A stretch of DNA of 64,000 bases from assembly GCA_039720395.1 (NCBI GenBank), contig CM077827.1, forward strand, positions 14,671,615 to 14,735,614, given 5' to 3'. Numbering within the stretch: the stretch's first letter is position 1; each line of letters starts with the position of its first letter. Below are positions 1 to 9,638 of this stretch, one piece after another. Under the pieces are notes generated by a model. That model searched no databases, was not told where the DNA came from, and worked only from the letters and a program-made list of their open reading frames with translations. The translations under genes and the position numbers were made by a program. The stretch comes from Liquidambar formosana. Its lineage: Eukaryota > Streptophyta > Magnoliopsida > Saxifragales > Altingiaceae.

Positions 1-357
1 GGAATTCAAAATTCACATCAGAATTAAGTACCCAAGTGGAAGCAAAACTAACATTTAGTTTAGAGCATGATCCATACCTTCCAAAGGTTGGTTCTTTAGA
101 GTATCCAGATACTCCCGATAGTTACGTTTCCAGTGCCCATCCTTGCCGCAATGAAAACAGGTTCCTTTGGCTTTGTTGTTACCTTTCTTCTTCCTCCGGG
201 TACTCTTACCCTTGCCTATACCCTTGCCCTTGGGCTTGAGCTTAGACTTAGAAGTAGCAGCTTCATTAAATTCAAGCAAGAATTCTTTCCCATACAACTC
301 TTGTATGTTGATAAAAATCTCATAAGCACTTCCCATGGACTCGTGTTGCTTCTTAAG
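1..357 (-). pseudogene. gag: Copia-A gag C-terminal part and first codons of protease
   Basis: Reading leftwards from 357, the frame gives a gag tail: a UBN2-like stretch (KKQHESMGSAYEIF), a basic linker rich in K and G, then a zinc knuckle CFHCGKDGHWKRNY. The last cysteine of the CX2CX4HX4C pattern is Tyr, so the knuckle is damaged. A stop near 55 follows, and a protease-like start (STWVLNS) can be read in positions 1-50. The basic linker follows the UBN2 start after only about 25 residues, so the central part of gag is missing compared with a normal Copia gag. The N-terminal half of the same gene lies at 6,471-6,721, displaced by the Copia-N insertion. The rest of pol would lie left of the window. 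Identification as Copia gag is firm; the deletion is inferred from length. Confidence 0.8.
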
Positions 358-739
358 TGTAAGATTACTATAAGAATATGGGTATACGGAATACCTCAGC
401 GGAAACAATTCGGATCTTTGTACTTGGATTACAAGCCCCACGCAATCACGAACTTTGAAGACGCACCCACTCGTCAATGGAGAAGGCTACCAGAGTCTCC
501 CCAATAATATCCACACTCCAAGTTCAATGGCTATGGTGATGGTTGCCAGAGAGATGAAACAGAGAGAAGAAAGGGCTGGTATGTTTTCACATTAACGTCT
601 GTTTTCAACAGACACACATATATATATATGGGTATATCTTATGTCTGTTCCCAACAGGCATAACCCATTTAATCCAACTAACCCATGTGGACGATCCATG
701 GGTTGTGGGTCGGGTCAAAACCCAATCCAAATACCAACA
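358..739 (-). repeat. Copia-N 3' LTR (382 bp)
   Basis: Direct repeat of 6,089-6,470 with the same length and, as far as I can read, the same sequence. The termini are TG and CA in either orientation. An AT run near 619-630 (TATATATATA) could serve as the TATA region. The repeat is bounded on the left by the TSD TTAAG and on the right by the purine tract. Confidence 0.95.
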
Positions 740-749
740 TCTCCCACTC
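740..749 (-). other. Copia-N polypurine tract
   Basis: On the minus strand this reads GAGTGGGAGA directly before the 3' LTR start TGTTGG. This is the usual place and composition for the plus-strand primer of a Copia element. Confidence 0.85.
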
Positions 750-1851
750 GTCCACTTTGGGTAACATGTCCATTAAATGATTTCTTCTCTATCTCGTTTC
801 CAATTCTCTTCTCATACAGAAAATGGAGCGTGCGACCTGACGAGAAGGTATAAGTTAGGAGTGCTATATTAAGTCACCATCTAACTAATGTAGCACATCA
901 CTCGAAAAATCTCGTCTATGCCCCAGATTATTCTATCACACCACATCGAGCATATTTTAACCCCTCATGGTTATAAACCAAAAAATCATGCTCAACCTCA
1001 AACAATGTACTCTTACTCATAATTATATCAAAACAAATTTGACATAACTGTCCGGACTATGAGCTACAAGACAAGGGTGCAATATCAAACAATCTTCCCT
1101 AGCTACTCATGCCAATCAATTTAGACTTGACCGTTTTCCTAGACATGGTCCGCTGGACCGTATTTTTTCGTGGCCCTTGGATTTCATGCTAAAGTAGCGA
1201 CATCGAGTCCTTATTTCATGGCATAGTCCCAGGTTCAAAGGGCACAGTATAGATCACGATTTGATCTATTAGGGCTCACACAATGCTGGAGCAGGGATTT
1301 ATCCAGCCATTCCCTTAAATGGTCGTCTATAGCACATACAGTATGATATGTATGCTACGGCGGAGCTCCCACTAGGTTTGGGCCTGTCACACTCCAACGC
1401 CGTACGAATCTTAGTCTAGTCGCTATACAAGCGTCTAACTTGAGTTTCTTAACCCAGTCACTTATCGAGCGCCTGTCTAAGATCTCACATTCGGCTCTAT
1501 TCAAGCTTCATGAAGTTGTGGAATTACTTCATGCGACTTTAATAAGTCTCATCTTAGCTCAACTAAGGCGACATTTCCAAAAAATAATATTTTGATCGCT
1601 CTACAAGCGCCAGCAAAATATCTATATCTTGCTCACTCTCTTAGTGCCAAGATTATTGTCTCATCTTGCTCGCTATCTAAGCGCCAAGGTGATCGCCCGT
1701 GTGAGTGGGCCGATCTAAGCCTGGTGACATCAACATAAAATGTGTGCTTGATTATAGTATCAATTACGCCATAATATAAACCCATATGCATAAGATACTC
1801 ATAAATATAGATGTCAAATACATCAAAATCAGTAAGGTGTCCAAATCTACT
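750..1851 (-). other. Copia-N 3' untranslated region
   Basis: About 1.1 kb between the end of pol (stop at 1,852-1,854) and the polypurine tract. I see no open frame of note. Short phrases built on GCGCC / AAGCGCC recur around 1,600-1,700. The region probably belongs to the transcript 3' end, and no coding function is visible. Confidence 0.6.
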
Positions 1852-2700
1852 TCAAAACCTATAAAGTCCCAAACCTCTAGAATGGGCCTGAAATGCATCT
1901 CTAACTATGGTTTTGGTAAGAGGATCATCCACCATCCTATTGGTGGAGATACGCTGTAGGACCACCTCCCCTCGTGCAATAATATCATAAATGTAGTGAA
2001 AACAAATGTCTATATGTTTGGTTCTTCCATGATATTTTGGGATCCTTAGTATATGCTAAGGCTGCCATATTGTCAATATAAATCATTACGGCTTCATCTG
2101 CAAGAACAGAGATCCCAAGACACTAGAAGAATCTACTCAACCAAACAGCCTCATGTATTGCCACAGAACAAGCAACATACACTAACTCTAATGTGGACAA
2201 AGCTATGTAGGCCTGTTTCTTTCTATACCAAGAAATAGCCGCACCATTAACTCGGAAAATCCTCCTAACTGCTTCCTAATGAATAGGGGGTTACTCTAGT
2301 AACGACTGACCATACCTACTGCAAAGCATATATTCAGTCGAGTACACAACATAGCGTACATCAAACTACCAACTACACTCGCATAGGGAACCATTTCTAT
2401 TTTCTTCTTTTCCTCATTATTTTGTGAAATGATTTCTTGAGGCAATAAATGGAACACTTCAGGCGGCGGCATACTTTGCGCTCTTGTCCATTTACCAATT
2501 CCTAGACTTAAATTTTAGCCATGAAATTCATTTAATCCTCCATAGTACTTAACCATTCTGTAGAGTTAGGTAAAGCTAAAGCTTCTTCATAAGAAGCAGG
2601 CTCATCTATATCATTAGGGTCCAATGGAGCACACAAAAAGAATTCCTCTTCAATCTCAAAACTACGACAAGGAATTACTCCATGTTCGCTTCTACGTAAC
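1852..2700 (-). pseudogene. pol: Copia-N pol remnant: RT N-terminal edge fused to RNase H
   Basis: Reading leftwards from 2,700, broken frames give the linker before RT (SQLRRSE; then PASYEEALALPNSTEWLSTMED). They then jump at about 2,480-2,510 to the post-RT segment (MVPYASVVGSLMYAMLCTR) and RNase H (KQAYIALSTLE; YIDNMAALAYTKDPKYHGRTKH), ending at a stop at 1,852. The RT catalytic block with the YVDD-type motif is absent, and there are several stops and frame changes. What remains is clearly Copia pol but can make neither RT nor intact RNase H. The join suggests one internal deletion of roughly 1 kb; the size is inferred from typical pol length. Confidence 0.85.
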
Positions 2701-2708
2701 TGAGACCC

Positions 2709-4439
2709 TTATAAGCCAATTTCTAGTGGTACACTCCCACTAACTGGTATACTCCCACTATGAGGCAAGTTACTCCAACTATCTTTGGCGATTTCAGGAT
2801 GAGTTTCTAATTCCCCACCTTCGCCCAAAGATGGTATAACTACCTCAAATTCTTGTAACTCATAAAGTTCAAGATCTTTCTTCACTTCACCAATGCTGGG
2901 AAAATCATTTTCCATAAAATTAACATCTCGAGACTCTATTTCAGTCATTCCACCATTAGGATGTTCACCATACATCACATAACCCTTAGAGCAATCAGAA
3001 TATCGAATAAAAATTTGTTTATTTGCTCTAGGGCCAAGTTTCCCATACTTATGGGAAGAATTGTGAACATAACCTGCACAACCCCAAGGTCGCATATGCT
3101 CTAAATTAGGCTTTGCGCCATTCCATAACTCATATGGGGTTGTAGGAACTGACTTAGAAGGCACACGATTAAGGATATAGGCTGCAGTTAAAAGAGCATC
3201 CCCCCAAAAAGATATTGGGAGGTTAGCTTGCGCCATCATCGACCTAACCATATCTAATAAGGTACGATTCCTCCTTTCCGCTACACCATTTTGTTGCGGT
3301 GTGCCAGGAATCGTTAATTGCCTGCGTATCCCTTTTTCCTCACATAATTCTTGAAATTGATTAGATAGATATTCGCAACCACGATCAGTGCGAAGAATTT
3401 TTAAATTCCTCTCTTTCTGATTCTCTACCTCTGCTACAAAGCATTTAAAGCAATCCAATGCCTCAAAACGGTAGGAGATCAGATAAACATAACTGAAACG
3501 CGAATAATCGTCTATAAAGGTGAGAAAATAAGAAGCGCCATGGCGTGCCTTCACATTCATAGGTCCACAAATGTCAGAATGAACTAACTCTAAAGGATAT
3601 AATGCCCTAGGTGCCTTTCCAAAAGGCTTCCTACAGGCTTTCCCTGCTAAACAACACTCACACATAGGTAGGCTTACCTTAGCGAGAGACCCCAAAAAGC
3701 CTTCTCTAGCTAGTCTAGCCATTCTATCTTTTCCTATGTGTCCAAGTCTAGCATGCCATTTCACAGAATCAAAAGCATTATCATCACAAGCCACATAAGA
3801 ATATGAGGAAAAATCCAAATCTAACATAAAGAAACCATTAGATAGATATCCATGTCCAAACAGAATCCCATCTAAATAGAAATCCAACTGTGTACCATCA
3901 AAATGAAAAGTAAATCCAAGTTCTAACAAAGCAATAACTGATAGTAGATTACATTGGACACCAGGTGCATAAAGCACATCATGGAGGAGTAATGTGCGCC
4001 CCAGACGCATCTTGAGTTGATAAGTACCAACACCAAGAACATCCTCTCGAGTTCCATTACCTAAAGTAACGTACTGTGTTCCTGCAGGTATCTTTCTATA
4101 ATCTACAAACCCAACTCTATCTCTAGCTACATGCCTGGTTGCTCCTGTGTCTACAATCCAACCGTGGAGAGAATGAGCAACAAATATGTGTGAACACACA
4201 TAAGTAATGAGAGAGTTGTGTTGGAGGTCTATCTTCTTTGACTCAGTGCATTCACGAGCAAAGTGACCCACCTTTTCACAATTATAACACTTCATCTTGG
4301 AAAATTTCAATTGGTCCCACATGTCTTGGTCAGTGTGTTCATTAAGCAAGTATCGGATTTTCCTATGCCACATATCATAATTAGTTCCATCTAATTTCTC
4401 TCCTTTGATGAGATCAGCAACAACATTCTTAGAGGCCAT
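2709..4439 (-). CDS. gag-pol: Copia-N truncated gag-protease-integrase polyprotein
   Basis: A 576-residue frame starting at MASKN; an upstream in-frame ATG at 4,523 would add 28 residues with no gag likeness. Order: gag N-terminus (about 1-42, [18 protein letters not shown]), an abrupt join to a zinc knuckle [14 protein letters not shown] (about 50-63), protease WIVDTGA (about 93-99), the GAG-pre-integrase HHCC zinc domain (WHARLGHIG ... CECCLAGK), and the integrase core with acidic residues in [17 protein letters not shown] and [10 protein letters not shown]. The frame ends at 2,709, before RT. The gag centre (some 150-200 residues in relatives) is missing. Integrase looks intact, so the product might still bind cDNA ends. 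Motif identification is direct; activity is unproven. Confidence 0.9.
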   Translation of the reverse strand: MASKNVVADLIKGEKLDGTNYDMWHRKIRYLLNEHTDQDMWDQLKFSKMKCYNCEKVGHFARECTESKKIDLQHNSLITYVCSHIFVAHSLHGWIVDTGATRHVARDRVGFVDYRKIPAGTQYVTLGNGTREDVLGVGTYQLKMRLGRTLLLHDVLYAPGVQCNLLSVIALLELGFTFHFDGTQLDFYLDGILFGHGYLSNGFFMLDLDFSSYSYVACDDNAFDSVKWHARLGHIGKDRMARLAREGFLGSLAKVSLPMCECCLAGKACRKPFGKAPRALYPLELVHSDICGPMNVKARHGASYFLTFIDDYSRFSYVYLISYRFEALDCFKCFVAEVENQKERNLKILRTDRGCEYLSNQFQELCEEKGIRRQLTIPGTPQQNGVAERRNRTLLDMVRSMMAQANLPISFWGDALLTAAYILNRVPSKSVPTTPYELWNGAKPNLEHMRPWGCAGYVHNSSHKYGKLGPRANKQIFIRYSDCSKGYVMYGEHPNGGMTEIESRDVNFMENDFPSIGEVKKDLELYELQEFEVVIPSLGEGGELETHPEIAKDSWSNLPHSGSIPVSGSVPLEIGL

Positions 4440-6075
4440 TTCACTACATTTATTGCACAGGGTTGACATTAGCACACATTTTAATTTTATCTCAGAAACC
4501 CAATTAGCATATGATGTCCCCACCTACATAGTAAGATCGAAAATTTCGCGAGGCTAGTAATCATCTCCCACTACGTAAGCTAGAACAACATATCCAATTG
4601 ATTTCGAATAAAATAATAGAGGACTTAATCTCTCTAATTCCACAAGTCAAATCATGCATATATATCCATGTGTCCACAATATTTAGGCACGGGCTCCACT
4701 TGAAACCCTTTGGTATTTTGGTGCATCATGTCAAGGCAACCTCCAAAACATATTGGTGAAAATGAAACACATCCCCTTACAAAGCCATGAATAAATAATA
4801 CATCTCAAATATTACAAATCCAAAATTCCCTATTACAAAGAATCTAATAAAAATAAATGGGGATGCCACTTCACCAATATATTTGACGTGTGCCTTAATC
4901 CATCCACAAAATAAATAAATAAATAACACCAACCATGAGCACAACAAAATACCAATGCCAAGCCTCCATCCATACATAAACCATTCACACAATAAATAAT
5001 AAACAATAAACAATATAAATTGTGTTAAATGAATAGAGGAATAACCACACTTCCATCTATAGAAAGGGTTTAAGGTCATTAAAGCCTAGGACACATTATA
5101 CAAAAATAACCCAATCACAATAATAAAACATAATACAAAATTATGTAAATTGATTAGGCTAATTAATATGCATGAATTAAAAAAGAAAATGAAATTTTCT
5201 TTTATTCTAGGCCAAAATAGTGCATGAAATAAATATAAAACTATTATCACATGGGACCATAAAGGAAATAAATAAAAATGACCATAAAAAATTGTGGGGT
5301 CCATGGTATAAAATGGACGGCTCAAGTTATAGCCATACCCGTACTAATAGTCCTCATTGACTTTGTTCACCCTTATGTTCACCTTTGTATCAAAAAAAAT
5401 GAACATTACACAGTAGCCCAAAAGCTTGTACGGGAAATCCACTATTCACGCAGTGAATTATTATTTTTTTTTTATTTTTTTTTTTTAGCCAAGCCGAGCC
5501 ATGCTCCAAGCCGAGCCGAGCCATGATTCAAGCCGAGCCAAGCCATGCTTCAAGCCGAGCCAAGCCATGCTTCAAGCCGAGCCGTGCCATATGCCAAGCC
5601 AAGCCGAGCCGTGCACTGTTCATCTTCAACCTCATTTGTTTACGCAGAAAAATGCAGATTTTTGCATTACCAACACCCCAACTTTGAATGGCCATATCTC
5701 ATTCAATTTAAGTCCAAATTACGCATACGATACGTCGTTGGAAAGCCCATGCGACATAGATTCACAATATATAAATTTCATGCATTATAAACTTCTCTAA
5801 GTGTATCAAAAATTGACCCAAAGTTTCTGAAAAAACATAATTTCAGAAAACAAAATTTTGATTTTTCTTCCAAAACACACAACGGTTTTTCACGAAATTT
5901 TATAGGGAAGTTCCTAACACATATAGGAACAAAACCCTATAAAAAATTTTGGATAAAAACACCACTTTTAAAAACGAATTTAATAATCCCAAAAAATTGT
6001 GTTTTGAAGAAAAAACTCATGTATGATGCAAATCATATTCTCAATGATCACAGGAGCGAAAACAAGTAATCACAT
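4440..6075 (-). other. Copia-N 5' leader (untranslated)
   Basis: About 1.6 kb between the primer binding site and the gag start, AT-rich, with only short frames that resemble nothing. It contains the CAAGCC-type tandem array described separately. A leader of this size is long for a Copia element. Confidence 0.7.
5487..5613. repeat. 22-bp GC-rich tandem repeat in Copia-N leader
   Basis: Roughly five copies of CAAGCCGAGCCAAGCCATGC plus two bases, with the sub-motif AGCCGAGCC, immediately after a T-rich run (5,460-5,486). The block is far more GC-rich than the surrounding leader. Confidence 0.85.
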
Positions 6076-6087
6076 GCTCTGATACCA
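6076..6087 (-). other. Copia-N primer binding site (tRNA-iMet)
   Basis: On the minus strand this is TGGTATCAGAGC, complementary to the 3' end of initiator tRNA-Met. It lies one base inside the 5' LTR and fixes the orientation of the element. Confidence 0.95.
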
Positions 6088-6088
6088 A

Positions 6089-6470
6089 TGTAAGATTACT
6101 ATAAGAATATGGGTATACGGAATACCTCAGCGGAAACAATTCGGATCTTTGTACTTGGATTACAAGCCCCACGCAATCACGAACTTTGAAGACGCACCCA
6201 CTCGTCAATGGAGAAGGCTACCAGAGTCTCCCCAATAATATCCACACTCCAAGTTCAATGGCTATGGTGATGGTTGCCAGAGAGATGAAACAGAGAGAAG
6301 AAAGGGCTGGTATGTTTTCACATTAACGTCTGTTTTCAACAGACACACATATATATATATGGGTATATCTTATGTCTGTTCCCAACAGGCATAACCCATT
6401 TAATCCAACTAACCCATGTGGACGATCCATGGGTTGTGGGTCGGGTCAAAACCCAATCCAAATACCAACA
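6089..6470 (-). repeat. Copia-N 5' LTR (382 bp)
   Basis: Matches 358-739 in length and sequence. It is followed on the right by the second TTAAG target duplication, then by Copia-A gag sequence. Confidence 0.95.
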
Positions 6471-6721
6471 TTAAGCTTGAGACTCATAAATAACATCATA
6501 TAGCACCTTGCCATGAGATCGTCGTCCATGCGCTTCTGGTAAGCGTCTTTCTCTTGCTGAGTTGTAGCCTCAGCAGGAGCAATGGGAAGTGGATTATGAA
6601 GTGCATAGGTAAGATTCTTGGAATCCAAAACAATTTTTAGATTCCTAAGCCAATCAAGACAATTTGGTCCAGTTAAACGGTTGGTGTCCAATAATTTGGA
6701 TAGTGGGTTGAGGTGAGCCAT
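6471..6721 (-). pseudogene. gag: Copia-A gag N-terminal part
   Basis: The frame starts with ATG at 6,721 and reads MAHLNPLSKLLDTNRLTGPN, then CLDWLRNLKIVLDSKNLTYAL and MARCYMMLFMSLKL, a typical plant Copia gag N-terminus (UBN2 family). It is cut at the TTAAG target site by Copia-N and resumes at 357. About 80 residues are preserved here. Confidence 0.85.
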
Positions 6722-7004
6722 TTCTAATGAACTACATATAAAAATTAAAATAGAGAATTAGATTTCATTTTTAATCCATAATGATCGAGTCTTTAATCAT
6801 ATGGTACCTCCTACTATTTTATCAAATTCCATACACCCTCTTGTGGAATTCGGGAATCTTATTCCTAATGGGGATTGGGGTCCCACTGTAACCTAGAAGC
6901 CTCACATTATAGTTTCTTGACTTCTAACCCACAATAAGAAGACAACTCCTTGTCTATTGCTTCATAAGCAAGTTCTAATCATTTAGCCTCTAGGATACAT
7001 ACTC
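6722..7004 (-). other. Copia-A leader, gag-proximal part
   Basis: Non-coding leader of Copia-A between its gag start and the TRG insertion. It contains one copy (6,901-6,920) of the motif CTCACATTATAGTTTCTTG. Another copy is split by TRG (7,005-7,009 plus 16,548-16,562) and a third is at about 16,624. Confidence 0.7.
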
Positions 7005-7386
7005 CTCACTGTAGACACCCCATTTTGTACCGGTTGTCATCTTAAGTCCCGTGGCCCCGATGATGAGTTTAGTGTGGTTATTTACGGATTATCCTTTAAG
7101 AATTAGTGCGAATCACAGCATGGGATTTTTGGTTAGAATGAAAAGAAAATTATTTTATTAAATTAGCCATTTTTATCATGCCACTAACACGTGTACGTAT
7201 GTGATGAGTTTGTGTACGCACATACGATACATGTGCATGCGTGTTAGCGGTCAGTCTCCCAATTTTTACAAAAGACAATTTCCCTTTCCTATTCAGATTA
7301 GAAGTCTTTTATCATTATAAAATACCTTTTGATTATTCTCCAAAGAAACCTAGTCTAGGAAGGAAAGGGAAACTCCAGATTTCAGC

Positions 7387-7394
7387 TATAAATA
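7387..7394 (+). promoter_or_regulatory. TATA box of TRG 5' LTR
   Basis: TATAAATA in a suitable position in the LTR, duplicated in the right LTR at 15,342-15,349. It is the best candidate core promoter of the element. Confidence 0.6.
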
Positions 7395-8114
7395 CTCTTT
7401 TAATGCCTTAGAGATAGGGGGAGGAGGATAGGGTTTTTAGAGAGTGAAATTCGTCATAATTCAGCAGCAGTTTTTCTGAAACCAGCAATCGTATTTTAAT
7501 CATAACTTTTTCATCCGAAGTCGGAATTAGGTGAAATTGGTCTTCTTAGAAAGATAATTCAATTCTCTACAACTTTGCATTTCACGAGTTTTGTCCAATT
7601 CCAACGTTTTCATACCCAAAAACGCGATTAAACTTTCTGCTGTTGCAAAGTGACAGAAATCACTTTTCTTTTCTCTTGTTCTCTTTTGTTTTCTATTTCT
7701 TTTCAAAGTTGAGTGAGTTTTGATCTCGTTGCTGTGATTACACTTTGAAGAAGAGGAGGATTCGTGTTGATTTGATTTAATCCAAAGACCTGAGGGGCCA
7801 CGAACAAGCATAAAGTCGGTAAATTTAGTTTAACTTAGCTTTTGATTCTAGTTCTTCTTTTATTTTATTTTATTTCTGTCTAAAGCATGATTAGCATGAT
7901 TTAGGTTTAGTTTTCATATTTGTATTTATTTCTGTATTTTATTTATTCTGGGATGCATCATGTAGTGGATTCTCCATAGGGAGAAACTAGGGTTTTATTA
8001 TGTGATAATTTGTTAGTATGTAGGTTTATTGTATGATAGTCTGTGGAATTCACGTGTATACCTTCTCATGGTATATAGGTGAAGTTTCGAGAGATGACAT
8101 AAATCGCCAATAGG

Positions 8115-8185
8115 TGCGTACGCAATTATTTTATTGCGTACGCAGTATATGGTATGCGTACGCAGTAAATAATACTGCGTACGCA
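8115..8185. repeat. Four phased TGCGTACGCA palindromes in TRG LTR
   Basis: The perfect 10-bp palindrome TGCGTACGCA occurs at 8,115, 8,135, 8,155 and 8,176, with spacings of 20, 20 and 21 bp. It recurs in the right LTR at 16,070-16,140. Spacers are AT-rich. The cluster lies about 700 bp downstream of the TATA box, so it should be present in the RNA. Confidence 0.9.
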
Positions 8186-8588
8186 CATAAAGCATTGGCA
8201 GACAGTTTCTTTCTTTATTGTAGTTATTCTGATAATTGGTTAAGCTCGTATTTCATTTCTTTGTGTTTATTTCGTGCTTTTATCTGTATCATATCATCAT
8301 GATTTGCGTGCTGCTATGGTTGAATGAATAGGGTCAATTTTGAGTAAACATTAAGTTAATTAAAGCCATTAATCATGTGTGGGGGCCGGTTTCGACCGGG
8401 CGTGGCTGGGTGCCTAACACCTTCCCAGCTGCGTACCCTAGCTCCGAACCCGAATCTCTGGTTATGACGAGCTAGACCCTGCTAGGGTTCACTCGTTCCC
8501 ATTATTGGGTGGCGACTCCTCTCCGTGTTAGTCCTTTGAGGCTAATGCGTATTCTCGAGCTACGTGGTACCGGGCGTGGCGCTCACAG

Positions 8589-8606
8589 TGGCGACTCCGC
8601 TGGGGA
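8589..8606 (+). other. TRG primer binding site (tRNA-Arg)
   Basis: TGGCGACTCCGCTGGGGA lies one base after the 5' LTR. Its complement is CCA plus the 3' end of a plant tRNA-Arg(ACG) type molecule. The tRNA-Arg(ACG) gene at 60,998-61,070 has the same arm with a few differences (CCCAGTGGAGT). Confidence 0.88.
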
Positions 8607-9638
8607 TAGAGAGCTAGATTCCGTATAGTGATTTATGGCTTTACTTAATTTAAATTGTTTAATTGGAAAAGACCAAAATTGCACACACGCGCACTACCAC
8701 CTTTTACCCTCGATGACAGTCTGATGAAAGGTACCGGGTCCCATTCGGGCCTATGGTTACTGGAAGTTGGCATCATCAACCCACAGCCTGTGCCACTAGC
8801 CTGTAATAAGCTTGTGAGTACGCTAACGGGCCACTCTTTGAGTGCCCTAGCTTGGGTGACCCTTGAAGGAGAAGTACCCCATTGACCAACACCACTAGTT
8901 ACCCCACCAACCTTTGCATATCCTTTCTTGAATGTGTGCCATGTCATGTTGCATTCATATTAGGAATGCATCGCGGGCTTGGGACGAGGCCCCCATTATC
9001 TATTAGCTATCTCAAGTTGAGCCCAATTGAGGGAAGTTGTGTGATATTGTTATTGGACTTGGACTTGTGTAAAATAATAAGAAAAAATACATGGGTCCAT
9101 GATCCAAAAGAGAGTGAGGTGTGTGTATATTGGGCCGACTTGAGATAATTAATGGACTATGTGGGTTTAGCACTAGGATAACCGTGTTGGCAATCAAATC
9201 CAAAATCCAATTAAAGAATCAAGTCCAAAGCAAGTTATATCCGAACTTAAGCCCAGAAGAGTGAAGAATTATTTGTAATTGGGCCTGACCAAAAAAAAAA
9301 AAAAGAGGATGAATGTCAAGTTCGGGCCCAAATTGTTGAGAGATGAGAGATATTTCTGTATTGGGCTTAAGTTGGCGAAATAACAGGCTTTGTGTCCACT
9401 TATTATACCTTGGGCATTTGGAAGATATAGTAAACATGACAAAGCCCAAGGTATAGTGAGCAGTAATTGGGTAATCTTAATGGAACAGGGTTATTTATTC
9501 GAATAAGGGACACGGACTTAATAAGTTACACATGGCTAAATGCAGTAAAGGATTGGTCGACCACAGAAGAGTGTGCTCGGTTGTGCTTGGGTCCGATCAC
9601 CTACATCCAACCGACTAAGGAAAGTGGAACCAGAATCA
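8607..9638 (+). other. TRG 5' leader
   Basis: About 1 kb between primer site and gag start. Several short frames exist but none resembles a known protein. An A-run lies at 9,290-9,304. Confidence 0.6.

Larger units (their letters stand above)
358..6470 (-). mobile_element. Copia-N: young, internally deleted Ty1/copia LTR retrotransposon
   Basis: Two 382-bp direct repeats (358-739 and 6,089-6,470) begin TGTAAG and end CCAACA, and are flanked by a 5-bp target duplication TTAAG (353-357 and 6,471-6,475). Coding is on the minus strand, so the right copy is the 5' LTR. A tRNA-iMet primer site sits just inside it and a purine tract just inside the left LTR. I found no difference between the LTRs by eye, so insertion is recent. 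The coding part has lost the gag centre and the RT catalytic core, so the copy cannot be autonomous. It lies inside the gag gene of Copia-A on the same strand. Confidence 0.95.
7010..8587 (+). repeat. TRG 5' LTR (1,578 bp)
   Basis: Direct repeat of 14,965-16,542. A TATA box (TATAAATA, 7,387-7,394) suggests transcription starts near 7,420, which makes more than 1.1 kb of the LTR transcribed. Short frames inside it are shared by both LTRs and match no protein. Differences from the right LTR seen by eye include positions near 7,314, 7,530, 7,650 and 7,676. Confidence 0.95.

Noticed and set aside
5501..5800. Open frames through the CAAGCCGAGCC repeats
   Set aside because: Repeat-generated low-complexity peptides in a non-coding leader.
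8013..8302. Short frames in the TRG LTR on both strands, duplicated at 15,968-16,257
   Set aside because: The duplication only reflects the two LTRs. The frames run through the palindromes and resemble no protein.
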